Assembly: GCF_014202225.1 (NCBI RefSeq)
Contig: NZ_JACHGE010000002.1
Span: 248,001-312,000, forward strand
From: Algibacter amylolyticus
GTDB taxonomy: Bacteria; Bacteroidota; Bacteroidia; Flavobacteriales; Flavobacteriaceae
DNA length: 64,000 bases
Reading direction: 5' to 3'
Numbering within the stretch: the stretch's first letter is position 1; each line of letters opens with the position of its first letter. The position numbers and the translations under genes are program-made. The notes under the pieces are model-generated. The model saw only the letters and a list, made by a program, of their open reading frames with translations. It was not told where the DNA came from and did no database searches. Below, piece after piece: positions 31,044-40,074 of the stretch.

Positions 31044-32876
31044 TTATCGTCTAGAACGTCTTGGTCTTGAACTTCCGAATTCGCTAGAGTCTGAGCGACG
31101 TGGTTTTGAATCTCCACCTTCACTTCTGCGTCTATCACTTCGGCTTCCAGAAGAAGCGCCTTTTCTGTCGTCACGTCTTCCGCCACCACGTCTGTCGTCT
31201 CTTCGTTTTCCACCGTCGCGTCTTCCGCCACCGCGTCTGTCGCCGCCTCTTCCGCCACCGCGGTTTTCAGAAACTTCAACATTTACAAAACGTCCTTCGT
31301 GTTTAAAGTCGGTAAAATGTGCTAATACTTTCTCTTTAGCTTCATTTTCTGTATTAAAGAAAGAAAAAGATTCTTTAGTTTCCACTTTAAAAACATCGTC
31401 TCTACCTAGTCCTAATTGCTCTTTTAAGAAATCTTTTAAAGACATCCAATCGAAACCATCTTTAGAACCTACGTTAATAAAGTAACGTGTAGAGTCGTTT
31501 TTACCACCTCTAAAATCGCGTCCGCCATCACGTCCACTATCAAAAGAGCCTTCGGCAATATTTAAGTTTTTAGATTTGTTGTAGTAATTATAGAAACGTG
31601 TAAACTCTACAGAGAAGAATTTTTTAATTAATTCATCTTTATCCGTATCAGCGAACAATTCGTTAATACTTGTTAAGTGCTTATCTATTTCGTGGTTAAT
31701 TTCGGTATTGTGAATTTTATTTGCAAGCGACATTAATTGTACTTCGCAAATATCGGCGCCATCAGGAATATCCTTTTTATCGAACTTTTGGTTTATAATA
31801 CGCTCGATACTTTTAATTTTACGAACCTCACTTTTAGAAACTATTACCATTGAAACTCCAGTTTTTCCGGCACGACCTGTTCTACCAGAACGGTGTGTGT
31901 AGGTTTCAATTTCGTCTGGTAATTGGTAGTTAATTACGTGTGTAATATCATCTACATCAATACCACGTGCAGCAACATCGGTTGCCACAAGCATTTGTAT
32001 TTGTTTGTTTCTAAACGATTTCATTACCAAATCTCTTTGGTTCTGGCTTAAATCGCCATGTAAAGCACCAGCGCTATAACCATCTTCAATTAAGTTTTCG
32101 GCTACTTTTTGAGTATCACGTTTTGTTCTACAAAAAATTACCGAAAATATATCTGGATTGGCATCACTTAAGCGTTTTAAAGCTTGGTAACGGTCTCTGG
32201 CGTTTACTAAATAGTACTCGTGCGATACATTACTTGTACTTTCATTTTTCTTACCAACAGTAATTTCCTGTGGGTTATTCATGAATTTTTTTGCAATTGT
32301 TGCTACCTCGCGAGGCATAGTTGCAGAAAATAACCATGTGTTTTTATCTTCTGGAGTGTGCGATAAAATATCTGTAATATCTTCCTTAAACCCCATGTTT
32401 AACATCTCGTCTGCCTCATCTAAAACCGAATATTGGATTTTAGAAATATCGACCAAACGACGGTTAATCATATCTTTCATTCTACCAGGCGTAGCCACAA
32501 TAATTTGTGCGCCACGTTTAATATCTCTTGCTTGGTCCGTAATACTAGAACCACCGTAAACGGCAACTACATTAAGGCCTTTACAATATTTACCATACAA
32601 TTTCATTTCGTTGGTAATTTGTAAACAAAGCTCTCTAGTTGGCGATAAAATTAAACCCTGCGTAGTGCGGCTAGAAACATCAATTTTTTCTAACATAGGG
32701 AAACCAAAGGCAGCCGTTTTACCTGTTCCGGTTTGGGCTAGTGCCACTAAATCGGTTTCAGATTCTAATAAAATTGGGATTGCTTTTTCTTGTACTTCAC
32801 TAGGTTTTTCGAATCCTAAATCGGTAATTGCTTGTAATAGGTCGTCATTAAGACCTAAATCTTTGAATGTGCTCAT
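31044..32876 (-). CDS. deaD: DEAD-box RNA helicase with RRM and RG-rich tail (DeaD/CsdA type)
   Basis: A 610-residue helicase. Q-motif FKDLGL near residue 4, Walker A AQTGTGKT at 47-54, Ia PTRELCLQ near 79, DEAD at 153-156, SAT at 184-186 and motif VI HRSGRTGR at 328-335 are all intact. A DbpA-type RNA-binding domain follows at about 460-540 (RYFINVGSKDGFDWMSLKDF). The tail from about 545 is rich in Gly, Arg, Asp and Ser. The layout matches CsdA/DeaD, which unwinds RNA during ribosome assembly and cold shock. The GC-rich tail region creates long open frames on other strands that are not genes. The leader is about 115 bases if the box at 33000 is used. Confidence 0.95.
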   Translation of the reverse strand: MSTFKDLGLNDDLLQAITDLGFEKPSEVQEKAIPILLESETDLVALAQTGTGKTAAFGFPMLEKIDVSSRTTQGLILSPTRELCLQITNEMKLYGKYCKGLNVVAVYGGSSITDQARDIKRGAQIIVATPGRMKDMINRRLVDISKIQYSVLDEADEMLNMGFKEDITDILSHTPEDKNTWLFSATMPREVATIAKKFMNNPQEITVGKKNESTSNVSHEYYLVNARDRYQALKRLSDANPDIFSVIFCRTKRDTQKVAENLIEDGYSAGALHGDLSQNQRDLVMKSFRNKQIQMLVATDVAARGIDVDDITHVINYQLPDEIETYTHRSGRTGRAGKTGVSMVIVSKSEVRKIKSIERIINQKFDKKDIPDGADICEVQLMSLANKIHNTEINHEIDKHLTSINELFADTDKDELIKKFFSVEFTRFYNYYNKSKNLNIAEGSFDSGRDGGRDFRGGKNDSTRYFINVGSKDGFDWMSLKDFLKEQLGLGRDDVFKVETKESFSFFNTENEAKEKVLAHFTDFKHEGRFVNVEVSENRGGGRGGDRRGGGRRDGGKRRDDRRGGGRRDDRKGASSGSRSDRRRSEGGDSKPRRSDSSEFGSSRPRRSRR

Positions 32877-32999
32877 TTTGTTATGTATGCGATTTGTTAT
32901 GTGGTGTTACATAAAGAAGCGAATCGACATACTTAACTTAAACTTCCAGTAACACATCCTCACTCTGAGGAATAAAAACTCGTCTTGAGTTTCAGTCGG

Positions 33000-33007
33000 C
33001 AAAGATA
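33000..33007 (-). promoter_or_regulatory. -7 box of deaD
   Basis: CAAAGATA on the plus strand reads TATCTTTG toward deaD. It implies a leader of about 115 bases, which is long for this genome. A long leader is common for cold-induced helicase mRNAs, but cold regulation here is inference. Confidence 0.5.
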
Positions 33008-33075
33008 CACTATTATTTTTGATTGACGATAAACCATTTTAATTTACCAATTTTAGGCTAGAAATTAAATTCTTT

Positions 33076-33235
33076 TTGGGCGTTTTAACACGCTTTCACT
33101 ACTCAATCTTTTTGCGAAGCAACCCAGCGTTGGCCTAGTGTTCTCGTTATAATTAAGGTTGTGGGTTATATTAAACAATCAGCATTAAAATTTCGCAAAA
33201 AGGATTTCAAACAGGCCGTTCAATCGTTAACGCAC
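33076..33235 (+). repeat. Dispersed intergenic repeat, copy E (divergent type IV)
   Basis: TTGGGCGTTTTAACACGCTT then TCACTACTCAATCTTTTTGC opens it. The arms TTTTTGCGAA and TTTCGCAAAAA can pair across about 95 bases, and it ends GGATTTCAAACAGGCCGTTC then AATCGTTAACGC. Wording differs from type I but the order of parts is the same. The remainder of the gap 32877-33411 is the deaD leader and AT-rich sequence without a gene. Confidence 0.65.
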
Positions 33236-33411
33236 ATGGAGGTATAAAACAACAAAACGGAAAGTACGAGCATTTTAGTAACGTTTTTTTAAAGTATTTT
33301 TTGAATGTCTAGAAATGCTTTTATTAAAGTCATTTAAACATAAAAGCGGTTTGAATTAAAACTCAAACCGCCATTACTAATGCACGTTCTTAAAAGGGAA
33401 TTTTTTTTATG

Positions 33412-34260
33412 CTATCCAACAATAAAACTACGCTCGCTAAAGGCAGGAATATTTGGGCTGCCATCGTAAAAATAAGTGATGTCTTCATCCTGTTCTACTA
33501 AACCTAAACTATACAAAACAGGAAGAAAATGATCTGGTGTTGGCGATGCCAAATGGCCTAAGCTATGGCTAGTTTTATAGTGTATTAAATTTTTAAAATT
33601 TCTATGGTCAATTTGTTGCTTTAACCAATAGTCGTATTCGGCTTCCCATCCATAAATCTTCGTATCACCAGTTTGCAATTTCTTCATGGCAAGCGGAAGG
33701 TTATGTATAAGGGCGCCGCTTCCAATAATTAGCACGCCTTTTTTGCGTAAACCTTGTAATTGCTTCCCTAAATTATAATGCTGTTGTGGTGTTGCCGTGT
33801 AATCTAAACTTAATTGAAACACAGGAACATCGGCCTTAGGAAACAAATGCATTAACATGGGCCACGCGCCATGATCTAAACCCCAATCTTGGGTGTCGGT
33901 TATTTCCGGAATTATTTTATTTAATTCTTTTGCTAATTCCGGTGCACCGTGGGCGTTGTATTTTGGATCATAATAATGCTCTGGAAATCCATAATAATCA
34001 TAAATCTGTTTTTGTATAAGCGAGCTATTTACAAAAGTTCCTTTGGTTTCCCAATGCGCAGAAATTACAACAACGGCTTTTATATCATGTTTAGCCCTAA
34101 GTGTTTTGCCCAAATTAGATAAAGTGGCCCAAAACGGACATTCATTTGTGCTAAGCGGAATATCCAAAGGGCTACCGTGAGAGGTAAATAAAACGGGCGT
34201 TTTCTTACTTTGGGTTTTTAAAGTATCTGTATAGTGTTTAAAGCCACTTAATGTACTCAT
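33412..34260 (-). CDS. ygiD: Extradiol ring-cleavage dioxygenase, DODA/YgiD type
   Basis: A 282-residue class III extradiol dioxygenase of the LigB superfamily. Conserved metal-site regions are PVLFTSHGSPLDIPL near residue 20, AVVVISAHWETKG near 62, the GLDHGAWPMLMHLFP segment near 125 and IIGSGALIHNLPLAM near 178. E. coli YgiD opens the ring of L-DOPA between carbons 4 and 5. The substrate here is unproven. It lies 71 bases downstream of a DoxX gene on the same strand, a pairing also seen in other genomes. Confidence 0.88.
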   Translation of the reverse strand: MSTLSGFKHYTDTLKTQSKKTPVLFTSHGSPLDIPLSTNECPFWATLSNLGKTLRAKHDIKAVVVISAHWETKGTFVNSSLIQKQIYDYYGFPEHYYDPKYNAHGAPELAKELNKIIPEITDTQDWGLDHGAWPMLMHLFPKADVPVFQLSLDYTATPQQHYNLGKQLQGLRKKGVLIIGSGALIHNLPLAMKKLQTGDTKIYGWEAEYDYWLKQQIDHRNFKNLIHYKTSHSLGHLASPTPDHFLPVLYSLGLVEQDEDITYFYDGSPNIPAFSERSFIVG

Positions 34261-34331
34261 AGCTAAAAAATATAAATTATTGTCGTTGTAAATTGTTCGC
34301 GTTTCACATAGTAATTGTTGGTAAACGATTT

Positions 34332-34739
34332 TTATTTAGCTTGTATAGGCGCTTTTTTGCTTCTTCCCCAAGCAATAAACAAAAATATAGCCATTAAAAC
34401 TGCATTTACACCTATTGCCGAAAACTCACCTCTTACGGCATGAAAAATAGCGGCAAAAACCATAACAACAGCTAAACCTAAGGCTGCCCAAGTAGTTAAA
34501 AATGGTTTAAAACGGAATGCCGATGGTATTATTAAACCTATGCCACCCAATAATTCACTTATACCAATAAATCGCACTAAGCCTTCTGGTACCGTAGTAA
34601 CCCAAGGTAACGATTCTGTTAAGGCTTCAATTGGTTGAAAAGCTTTCATTGTTCCTGCCATAATAAACATTAACGCTAGTAGCACTTGTGCAATCCAAAG
34701 TATGATGTGTACTGTTTTGTTTCTTTTTTGAATTTCCAT
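34332..34739 (-). CDS. DoxX-family membrane protein
   Basis: A 135-residue protein with four hydrophobic helices (TVHIILWIAQVLLALMFIMA, then EGLVRFIGISELLGGIGLII, WAALGLAVVMVFAAIFHA and NAVLMAIFLFIAW). The KAFQPIEAL and GISELLGGIGL segments are typical of DoxX/DoxD-like proteins. Some members support oxidoreductases in the membrane; the role here is unknown. It lies between a Crp-type regulator and the DODA dioxygenase, all leftward, and the three may be functionally linked. Confidence 0.82.
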   Translation of the reverse strand: MEIQKRNKTVHIILWIAQVLLALMFIMAGTMKAFQPIEALTESLPWVTTVPEGLVRFIGISELLGGIGLIIPSAFRFKPFLTTWAALGLAVVMVFAAIFHAVRGEFSAIGVNAVLMAIFLFIAWGRSKKAPIQAK

Positions 34740-34825
34740 TATTTTTTTAAGATTTTAATTATAATGGCAAAATTCAGGTAACAGGTCCTTTTAAAAAATA
34801 AGATATCTTAAGAAATGGTGTTTTT

Positions 34826-35344
34826 TTATTTTTTTGCAATTTTCCTTCTAATATCGCTTAAATATTCTGGCGTAACACCAATATAAGCTGCAATAGATTT
34901 AAGAGAAAGTCTGTTAACTAAAGACGGATAGGTTTCAATAAAATCGGTGTATCGTTGTTCGGAAGTGGCGCTTAATAAACCAATTATACGTTTGTTTGAG
35001 GCTATTAAGTTATTGCGAAACTTAATAGCCATTTCGACTATTATATCCTTGTCTAAATTATCAATATCTTCAAAATCAGAATTACTTAAAAACAAAACTT
35101 CCGACTCTTCAATGGCTTCTATAAAAACCATAGAAGGGACTTTATTGGCTATACTATCTAAATCTGAAACCATCCACTTTTCTGGAGCGAACTGCATAAT
35201 CCGCTCTTTTCCTGTGCTATCTATTACATAACTTTTTAGGCAACCTCTTTTTACAAAATAGCCATATTTAGCTATTTCACCTTGACTAAGCAGAATGTCT
35301 CCTTTGGATAGGATTTTAGATTTTGTGGATTTGAAGTGCTTCAT
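34826..35344 (-). CDS. Crp/Fnr-family transcription regulator
   Basis: A 172-residue protein. A cyclic-nucleotide-type beta roll (about 10-105, SKGDILLSQGEIAKYGYFVK, GKERIMQFAPEKWMVSD) is followed by a helical dimer interface and a C-terminal helix-turn-helix (RLSLKSIAAYIGVTPEYLSD). The frame is open upstream to 35476 but those 44 residues do not resemble the family; the ATG at 35344 (MKHFKSTKSKIL) is preferred. Flavobacterial members usually do not bind cAMP, and the conserved phosphate-binding residues are absent. It is likely to act on the nearby DoxX and dioxygenase genes (inference from position). Confidence 0.85.
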   Translation of the reverse strand: MKHFKSTKSKILSKGDILLSQGEIAKYGYFVKRGCLKSYVIDSTGKERIMQFAPEKWMVSDLDSIANKVPSMVFIEAIEESEVLFLSNSDFEDIDNLDKDIIVEMAIKFRNNLIASNKRIIGLLSATSEQRYTDFIETYPSLVNRLSLKSIAAYIGVTPEYLSDIRRKIAKK

Positions 35345-35480
35345 GTTAATTGGTTCAGTGGTTTTAATTATCCATGGATGGTCAAATATACGGATAGTAT
35401 AGTTTTGTGTACGAGGATTTTTGTGGGGGCAGTTAGTATACAAAACAACTAATACTGGTTTAGCTGAAACTAGCAATTTT

Positions 35481-36326
35481 TTATATACGGCTTAAGTGTG
35501 CGGTTATTTTTTTCTTTTTCGTTATTGTGTCGTACAGAAAGTCTTTCGTGATTATCAATTCCGTATTATCATATTTACTATTATCATAAGTAGATTCCGA
35601 TGCTTTTTTTATCGTGTCATTTATTTTTAAATATAGTATTTCAGATTTTATTTTTTCGTTACTATCAAAAGTAGAAATTGTAATTCTAAATGGCTCTTTC
35701 GATTCATAAGTTGATTCAATCATTTTTCCATTTAGGTATTTCATTTTTCGTTTTTGCAAAGTGTCGTTGTCAAATATTAAATATCCTAGTATGGATTCTC
35801 CATTTTTATTATATTCTGTATAATTCAGAGAATTAATAGAATCTGTTTTAGATGTTATAAATAAACTTTCTTTTTTTCCATCACTATCATATTTGTAGTC
35901 ATAATTCATAGAGATTGTGTCATTTGGACTTTCAGAAGCTATACTTATCATTTGTGCGTTTACAATTACGTTGTCTTTATTAACAAAGGTTTGAAAGATT
36001 GATTTATATTCTTCATTTATTTTAGTTTCTTGATAAAATAAATCTTCATCGTTCCTAAAATAACTGTGTTGTATTGGCTGTCCATCTACTTTAGGTAAAT
36101 ATTCTTTTAATGTGTAAAGGGTTTTTTCATTATCATCTGTTTTAGTTTTGACAATTGAAATTGTATCAATAATGTTTTCATTATCATCGATTGAAACTTC
36201 AAATGTCGTTTTTCTAAAATTCAATTTGTCGATTTTCTTAATGAGAGATTTGTTATCAGTCAAAAGGTCAGATTGACAAGATTGAATTATGATTATTAGT
36301 AATAAAAGTAGTAGACTTTTTCTCAA
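35481..36326 (-). CDS. Orphan lipoprotein, unknown function
   Basis: About 281 residues from a TTG at 36326, which gives a lipoprotein signal (RKSLLLLLLIIIIQSC then QSD). The frame reaches an ATG at 36371, but that start would place 15 polar residues before the signal. The body is rich in Asp, Lys, Ser and Thr, with strand-like repeats of the MORN/toxin-antidote look (GESILGYLIFDNDTLQKRKM, KYLNGKMIESTYESKEPFRI). It has no named domain that I recognise. It is more AT-rich than its neighbours, stands alone between unrelated genes and may be an acquired accessory gene. Confidence 0.6.
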   Translation of the reverse strand: MRKSLLLLLLIIIIQSCQSDLLTDNKSLIKKIDKLNFRKTTFEVSIDDNENIIDTISIVKTKTDDNEKTLYTLKEYLPKVDGQPIQHSYFRNDEDLFYQETKINEEYKSIFQTFVNKDNVIVNAQMISIASESPNDTISMNYDYKYDSDGKKESLFITSKTDSINSLNYTEYNKNGESILGYLIFDNDTLQKRKMKYLNGKMIESTYESKEPFRITISTFDSNEKIKSEILYLKINDTIKKASESTYDNSKYDNTELIITKDFLYDTITKKKKITAHLSRI

Positions 36327-36550
36327 AGTTTGTTGGTTTGGGTTAATTGCACACAACTCGTTACATAACATCTTTTATTACTCATACCCCGCAACTAAGT
36401 CAGGATGTAGTATGCTTTGTGTTATAAGTGCCTCGTAAATATAATTAATTTTCTTACACCAATAAAGCCGTTTTTTCAACTGGTTTAAATAAACTTTAAA
36501 GTTTCATAAAGATATTTGTGATGAGGTTTTTATAAACCTTAAAAGGGAGT

Positions 36551-37627
36551 TTATAACCACTTTTTGCGTTTAAAATAAATAAGCATGCCTATAAACAGAA
36601 CAATCATAACACCCCAAAGAATAAAATAGGAATATTTATATTGTAATTCTGGAATGTATTCAAAGTTCATTCCATAGATACCTGCAATAAAGGTTAGCGG
36701 TATAAATATAGACGCCATAATGGTAAGTACCTTCATGACTTCGTTCATTTTATTGCTAATGGTTGTCATGTACATATCCATTAAACTCCAAATCATTTCG
36801 CGGTATATGTCTATGTTTTCTGAAACCTGAATTAAATGGTCGTAAACATCTCTAAAATAGGTTATTGTTTTTTGATTAATAAGTGGGCTGTCGGTTTTTT
36901 CAATACGATTTATAATTTCGCGAAGCGGAAAAATGGCACGACGAACTCTAAGGATTTCCCGTTTAAGATTTTGAATATCTTGACTTACATCATCCTTTAC
37001 ATGACCTGAAAATATTTGTGTTTCAAAATCTTCTATTTTATTACCAAGTACTTCTATAACACTAAAATAATGATCGACAACCGCATCCATAAGGACGTAC
37101 AACAAATAATCGGCAGGCATACTGCGCACACGTCCTTTGGCTTGGGTGATGCGTTCGCGAACTTCGTCGAAAACATCGCCTTCGGCTTCCTGAAAAGTTA
37201 ATACGTAGTCTTTACCCAGTATAAAACTAACTTGTTCTGATACAATTTTTTCGTCCTTATCGTAATACAGCATTTTTAATACTAGAAAAATATAATCGTC
37301 GTAGTCGTCTATTTTTGGTCGCTGTGAGATGTTTACAATGTCTTCAAGCACCAATGGGTGCAGTTCGTAATGCTCGCCAATTTGCTCTATGGCATTTACG
37401 TGGTTTAAGCCATTAATATTTATCCAAGTAATGGTGCCTTCTTCGTAAGAAAAGCATTCTTCAACGTTTTGAAGCTCTTTTACTTCGCATTTGGTTTTAT
37501 TATAATCGAAAGCCTCAATAAATAATTTTTGATCTGCTTTTTCACCTGTGTAAATAATACTTCCAGGAACTTGTCCAACTTTTTTCTTGGATATTTGTGT
37601 TCTAATTTTTTTAGCCACTTTTTTCAT
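36551..37627 (-). CDS. corA: Magnesium/cobalt transporter CorA
   Basis: A 358-residue CorA-family channel. A large cytoplasmic funnel domain is followed by two C-terminal membrane helices. The signature GMN sits at 319-321 in AGIYGMNFEYIPELQ, and the second helix is SYFILWGVMIVLFIGMLIYF. The basic end (KRKKWL) is typical. It transports Mg2+, and in some species Co2+ or Ni2+, as a pentamer. An MscS-type channel gene lies 67 bases upstream on the same strand. Confidence 0.94.
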   Translation of the reverse strand: MKKVAKKIRTQISKKKVGQVPGSIIYTGEKADQKLFIEAFDYNKTKCEVKELQNVEECFSYEEGTITWININGLNHVNAIEQIGEHYELHPLVLEDIVNISQRPKIDDYDDYIFLVLKMLYYDKDEKIVSEQVSFILGKDYVLTFQEAEGDVFDEVRERITQAKGRVRSMPADYLLYVLMDAVVDHYFSVIEVLGNKIEDFETQIFSGHVKDDVSQDIQNLKREILRVRRAIFPLREIINRIEKTDSPLINQKTITYFRDVYDHLIQVSENIDIYREMIWSLMDMYMTTISNKMNEVMKVLTIMASIFIPLTFIAGIYGMNFEYIPELQYKYSYFILWGVMIVLFIGMLIYFKRKKWL

Positions 37628-37694
37628 AATCCTATAAAGATATTAAATTCTACCATTTCTTATTTGGGGTTGTAGTTTTAAATAAAAAATGGTT

Positions 37695-38243
37695 TTACAC
37701 GGCACTTGAGCCTTCATGGTCTATTGAAAAATCATCAATAGCATCTTTTTCAATAAGGGTTACTCCTTTTTGTAACATGAGGTTGTTTGGGTAGGTCACT
37801 AAATCGCCATTTTCGATTCGAAGATGTAGTTGAAACGCTCTAATATCTTCTATAATAGCTGTGATTGGGAAATCTTTGTCGTGTATTTCTATTTTATCTC
37901 CCACTTTATAAGGAAAGTTAAAAAACATAATAATACCTGAAGTGATATTACTTAATATAGACCAAATAGCAAAAAGACCGATGCCAATTACGGCAAATAC
38001 AGAAGAAAAAATTACTGCTAAATCATGAAATTCTGTGCCAAAAACTAAAGCTTCAATAAGAACTGCAATTAAAAAAAGTGTAACCGTTATGTATCGTCTA
38101 ATAAGTCGTATTCTAGCTTCGTTTATTCCGTTTTTCTTGGCAACTTTAGTAACTGTTACGTGTGTAATATATCTAACTAATAAAAGCGAAACCAGGACAA
38201 TGCCTGTTATTACAAATTCTTTTTGATAGGTTTCAAAAAACAT
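37695..38243 (-). CDS. Small-conductance mechanosensitive channel, MscS family
   Basis: A 182-residue short MscS homologue. Three hydrophobic helices occupy about 10-90. The pore-lining helix and beta domain follow, with AVIGIGLFAIWSILSNITSG and IIMFFNFPYKVGDKIEIHDK, then ITAIIEDIRAFQLHLRIENG and DLVTYPNNLMLQKGV. The C-terminal cytoplasmic cage of E. coli MscS (286 residues) is missing, giving a minimal form that is frequent in Bacteroidota. It probably protects against osmotic down-shock together with MscL at 48.6 kb. Confidence 0.88.
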   Translation of the reverse strand: MFFETYQKEFVITGIVLVSLLLVRYITHVTVTKVAKKNGINEARIRLIRRYITVTLFLIAVLIEALVFGTEFHDLAVIFSSVFAVIGIGLFAIWSILSNITSGIIMFFNFPYKVGDKIEIHDKDFPITAIIEDIRAFQLHLRIENGDLVTYPNNLMLQKGVTLIEKDAIDDFSIDHEGSSAV

Positions 38244-38336
38244 AGTTTTTAAGTTAAAATTCTGTGCAAATATACGTCCGAAATAAAAAAATAGATTCAG
38301 TAAATTTTAAAATAAATTAAAATAATTAATAGAAAT

Positions 38337-39299
38337 CTAATCCAATTTTAAAGTGGTTCTTAACGCTTCGTCTTTTATGCTTTTCTTGTTCCAGTAAGCC
38401 GATTTAATAGTGTTTAGTTTCGTAGCTTTAGTAGTTAAGGTCTTAGCGTTTTCACCATAACCACTTTTTTGCGTTTCTTCCCAACTTAAAATATCAAAAG
38501 GAAAATCTGGATTAAAGGTTATAGCTAGGGTTCTATTTAATTCTGGGTAAGTAATAGTATAGCTATTTGCTGTTAATGTCGCTTTGGCAACAAAAGGTTT
38601 TACCTGGGTATGGTATAATTTTGAATATTCGAACGACGGAATAATCTGTAAATCGCCAACGGGTAAGGATTTAGGATTAACACGCAGTTTTGTCCACAGT
38701 TCGTTTTCTAAAATGGCTTTGTTAGTTTTAAAGTTTTGGTCTGCTTCGCCATCAAAATAGGAGTGCGACGTAATTTCAAAACCAGAACGGTTGTTAAGTT
38801 GCATGTATACATGTCCGCACCATTCTTGCATAGAAATAGAAACCTTTGTAGCATGGGCATTATTTGCAACCGGGTAAAAGGTACTTTGCATTATAGAATA
38901 CGGGTAAATTCCGGTAACAAAGTTTTTAGTGCTATTTAGTTTTAGCACAGGAATATTATTCGGGTTGGTGTTATCTGCTTTTACTTGGGTATCCGGAAGA
39001 AAATCTTCGGTAACAAAAACTAAAACGGCTGTTCCTTGGCGTAACTCGCCATAGCGTGCTTGTTCCAATTTATATGATGAAATTTCGGCTTCGCCAGCAT
39101 ACCAATAATCTTTAAATTCTTGAGATAATTTAGTGGCCTCTTGCTTAGGAGTATGAGCAACAGCCTCCTTACTTGGTTGCGCCACCTGGTTGTTTTTAGG
39201 CGTATTGTTTTTACAGCTTGATAAAACGAAAAAGCATAATGTAACTAAAACTAAAACTTTAACTTTTAAAATGGTTTTAAATGTTTTTAGGTTTTTCAT
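38337..39299 (-). CDS. Lipoprotein, unknown function (next to maf)
   Basis: A 320-residue lipoprotein. The signal ends LSSC near residue 29 and KNNTPKNNQ follows. A low-complexity linker runs to about 60, then a globular domain with QEFKDYWYAGEAEISSYKLE, LRQGTAVLVFVTEDFLPDTQ and SMQEWCGHVYMQLNNRSGFE, plus FNPDFPFDILSWEE near the end. Orthologues beside maf in other Flavobacteriaceae are sometimes wrongly named septum formation inhibitor Maf; there is no Maf motif. It lies 18 bases after maf and is likely cotranscribed. The function is unknown. Confidence 0.75.
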   Translation of the reverse strand: MKNLKTFKTILKVKVLVLVTLCFFVLSSCKNNTPKNNQVAQPSKEAVAHTPKQEATKLSQEFKDYWYAGEAEISSYKLEQARYGELRQGTAVLVFVTEDFLPDTQVKADNTNPNNIPVLKLNSTKNFVTGIYPYSIMQSTFYPVANNAHATKVSISMQEWCGHVYMQLNNRSGFEITSHSYFDGEADQNFKTNKAILENELWTKLRVNPKSLPVGDLQIIPSFEYSKLYHTQVKPFVAKATLTANSYTITYPELNRTLAITFNPDFPFDILSWEETQKSGYGENAKTLTTKATKLNTIKSAYWNKKSIKDEALRTTLKLD

Positions 39300-39317
39300 A
39301 ATAGTAAATTTACAATG

Positions 39318-39911
39318 CTAAGTCGTTTCTGCAATGGCATTTAACGTTTTGTAAACAAGATGCACAGGTAAACCCATAACATTAAAATACGAGCCTTCAA
39401 TTTTTGTAACACCAATTTGTCCTATCCATTCTTGTATACCGTAAGCACCAGCTTTATCGAATGGTTGGTAGTTTTTTATGTAATAATTAATCTCATCATC
39501 ACTTAATTCTTTAAAGGTAACTTTAGTAATACTATATAGTGTTTTTGTGTAGTTTGTCGTGGTAAAACAAACCGATGTTATAACCTCGTGCGTAGCATTG
39601 TTTAACGATTTTAGTATGTTAAAAGCTTCTTGGCTATCGCGAGGTTTTCCAAGGGCTGTATTGTTGTGCCAAACAATAGTATCGCTGGTTATTAAAATAT
39701 CTTTTGGTTGTAAGTTGTCTTTAAAGGCTAATGCTTTTAATTGTGCTAAGTAATTGCTTATTTCAAAATGTATTAATCTTGGCGGATATTCTTCTTTTAC
39801 AGGTTTCAACTGGATTTCAAAATCGAGACCTAAATTTTTAAAAAACTCTTGACGCCTAGGCGATCCAGAGGCTAAAATTAGTCTATGATGTTTTAATTTT
39901 TCTTTCAACAT
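39318..39911 (-). CDS. maf: Nucleoside triphosphate pyrophosphatase Maf
   Basis: A 197-residue Maf/HAM1-fold protein. The N-terminal motif LILASGSPRRQEFFKNLGLD (11-30), ITSDTIVWHN near 70 with the catalytic Asp, LGKPRDSQEAFNIL near 82 and FDKAGAYGIQEWIG near 150 define the family. It removes pyrophosphate from non-canonical dNTP/NTP (dTTP/UTP type) in the cytoplasm. Upstream is a 163-base spacer with a hexamer tandem repeat. It is part of the leftward cluster from DUF2520 to CorA. Confidence 0.93.
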   Translation of the reverse strand: MLKEKLKHHRLILASGSPRRQEFFKNLGLDFEIQLKPVKEEYPPRLIHFEISNYLAQLKALAFKDNLQPKDILITSDTIVWHNNTALGKPRDSQEAFNILKSLNNATHEVITSVCFTTTNYTKTLYSITKVTFKELSDDEINYYIKNYQPFDKAGAYGIQEWIGQIGVTKIEGSYFNVMGLPVHLVYKTLNAIAETT

Positions 39912-39941
39912 ATTTTTATTGTTTATAGTCGCGGTTTGTCT

Positions 39942-39971
39942 CAGTGTCAGTCACAGTCACAGTCTCAGTTT
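39942..39971. repeat. Tandem hexamer repeat (5 units of CAGTNN)
   Basis: CAGTGT, CAGTCA, CAGTCA, CAGTCT and CAGTTT follow without gaps, upstream of maf. They are likely slippage-prone spacer DNA. A similar CT-rich spacer lies between btuC and btuD. Confidence 0.8.
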
Positions 39972-40074
39972 TCAGGGCGTCGTATTGATCTTTTTGCAAC
40001 AAAGGTTGGTTGGTTTAAACGTACTTAGTAAATCCTAATTTTATAATTAATAGCCACTCACTAAGCCTAAATAA

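Noticed and set aside
31006-31485. Long open frames on both strands opposite and beside the end of the DEAD-box helicase gene
   Set aside because: They arise from the GC-rich, repetitive codons of the helicase RG-rich tail. Their products are low-complexity Arg/Pro/Ser or Val/Glu/Ala strings with no start context.
34826-35476. Longer start of the Crp-type regulator at 35476
   Set aside because: The extra 44 residues do not resemble the family N terminus; the ATG at 35344 does.
35481-36371. Orphan lipoprotein as a toxin or immunity protein
   Set aside because: No toxin domain, no partner gene and no delivery signal are visible; only composition and position are unusual.
38337-39299. Annotation as septum formation inhibitor Maf
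   Set aside because: The protein is a lipoprotein without the Maf SxSPRR and DTIV motifs. The real maf gene is the neighbour at 39318-39911.
39934-39975. CAGTCA-type tandem as a CRISPR array
   Set aside because: Units are only six bases with no spacers, and no cas genes are in the window.
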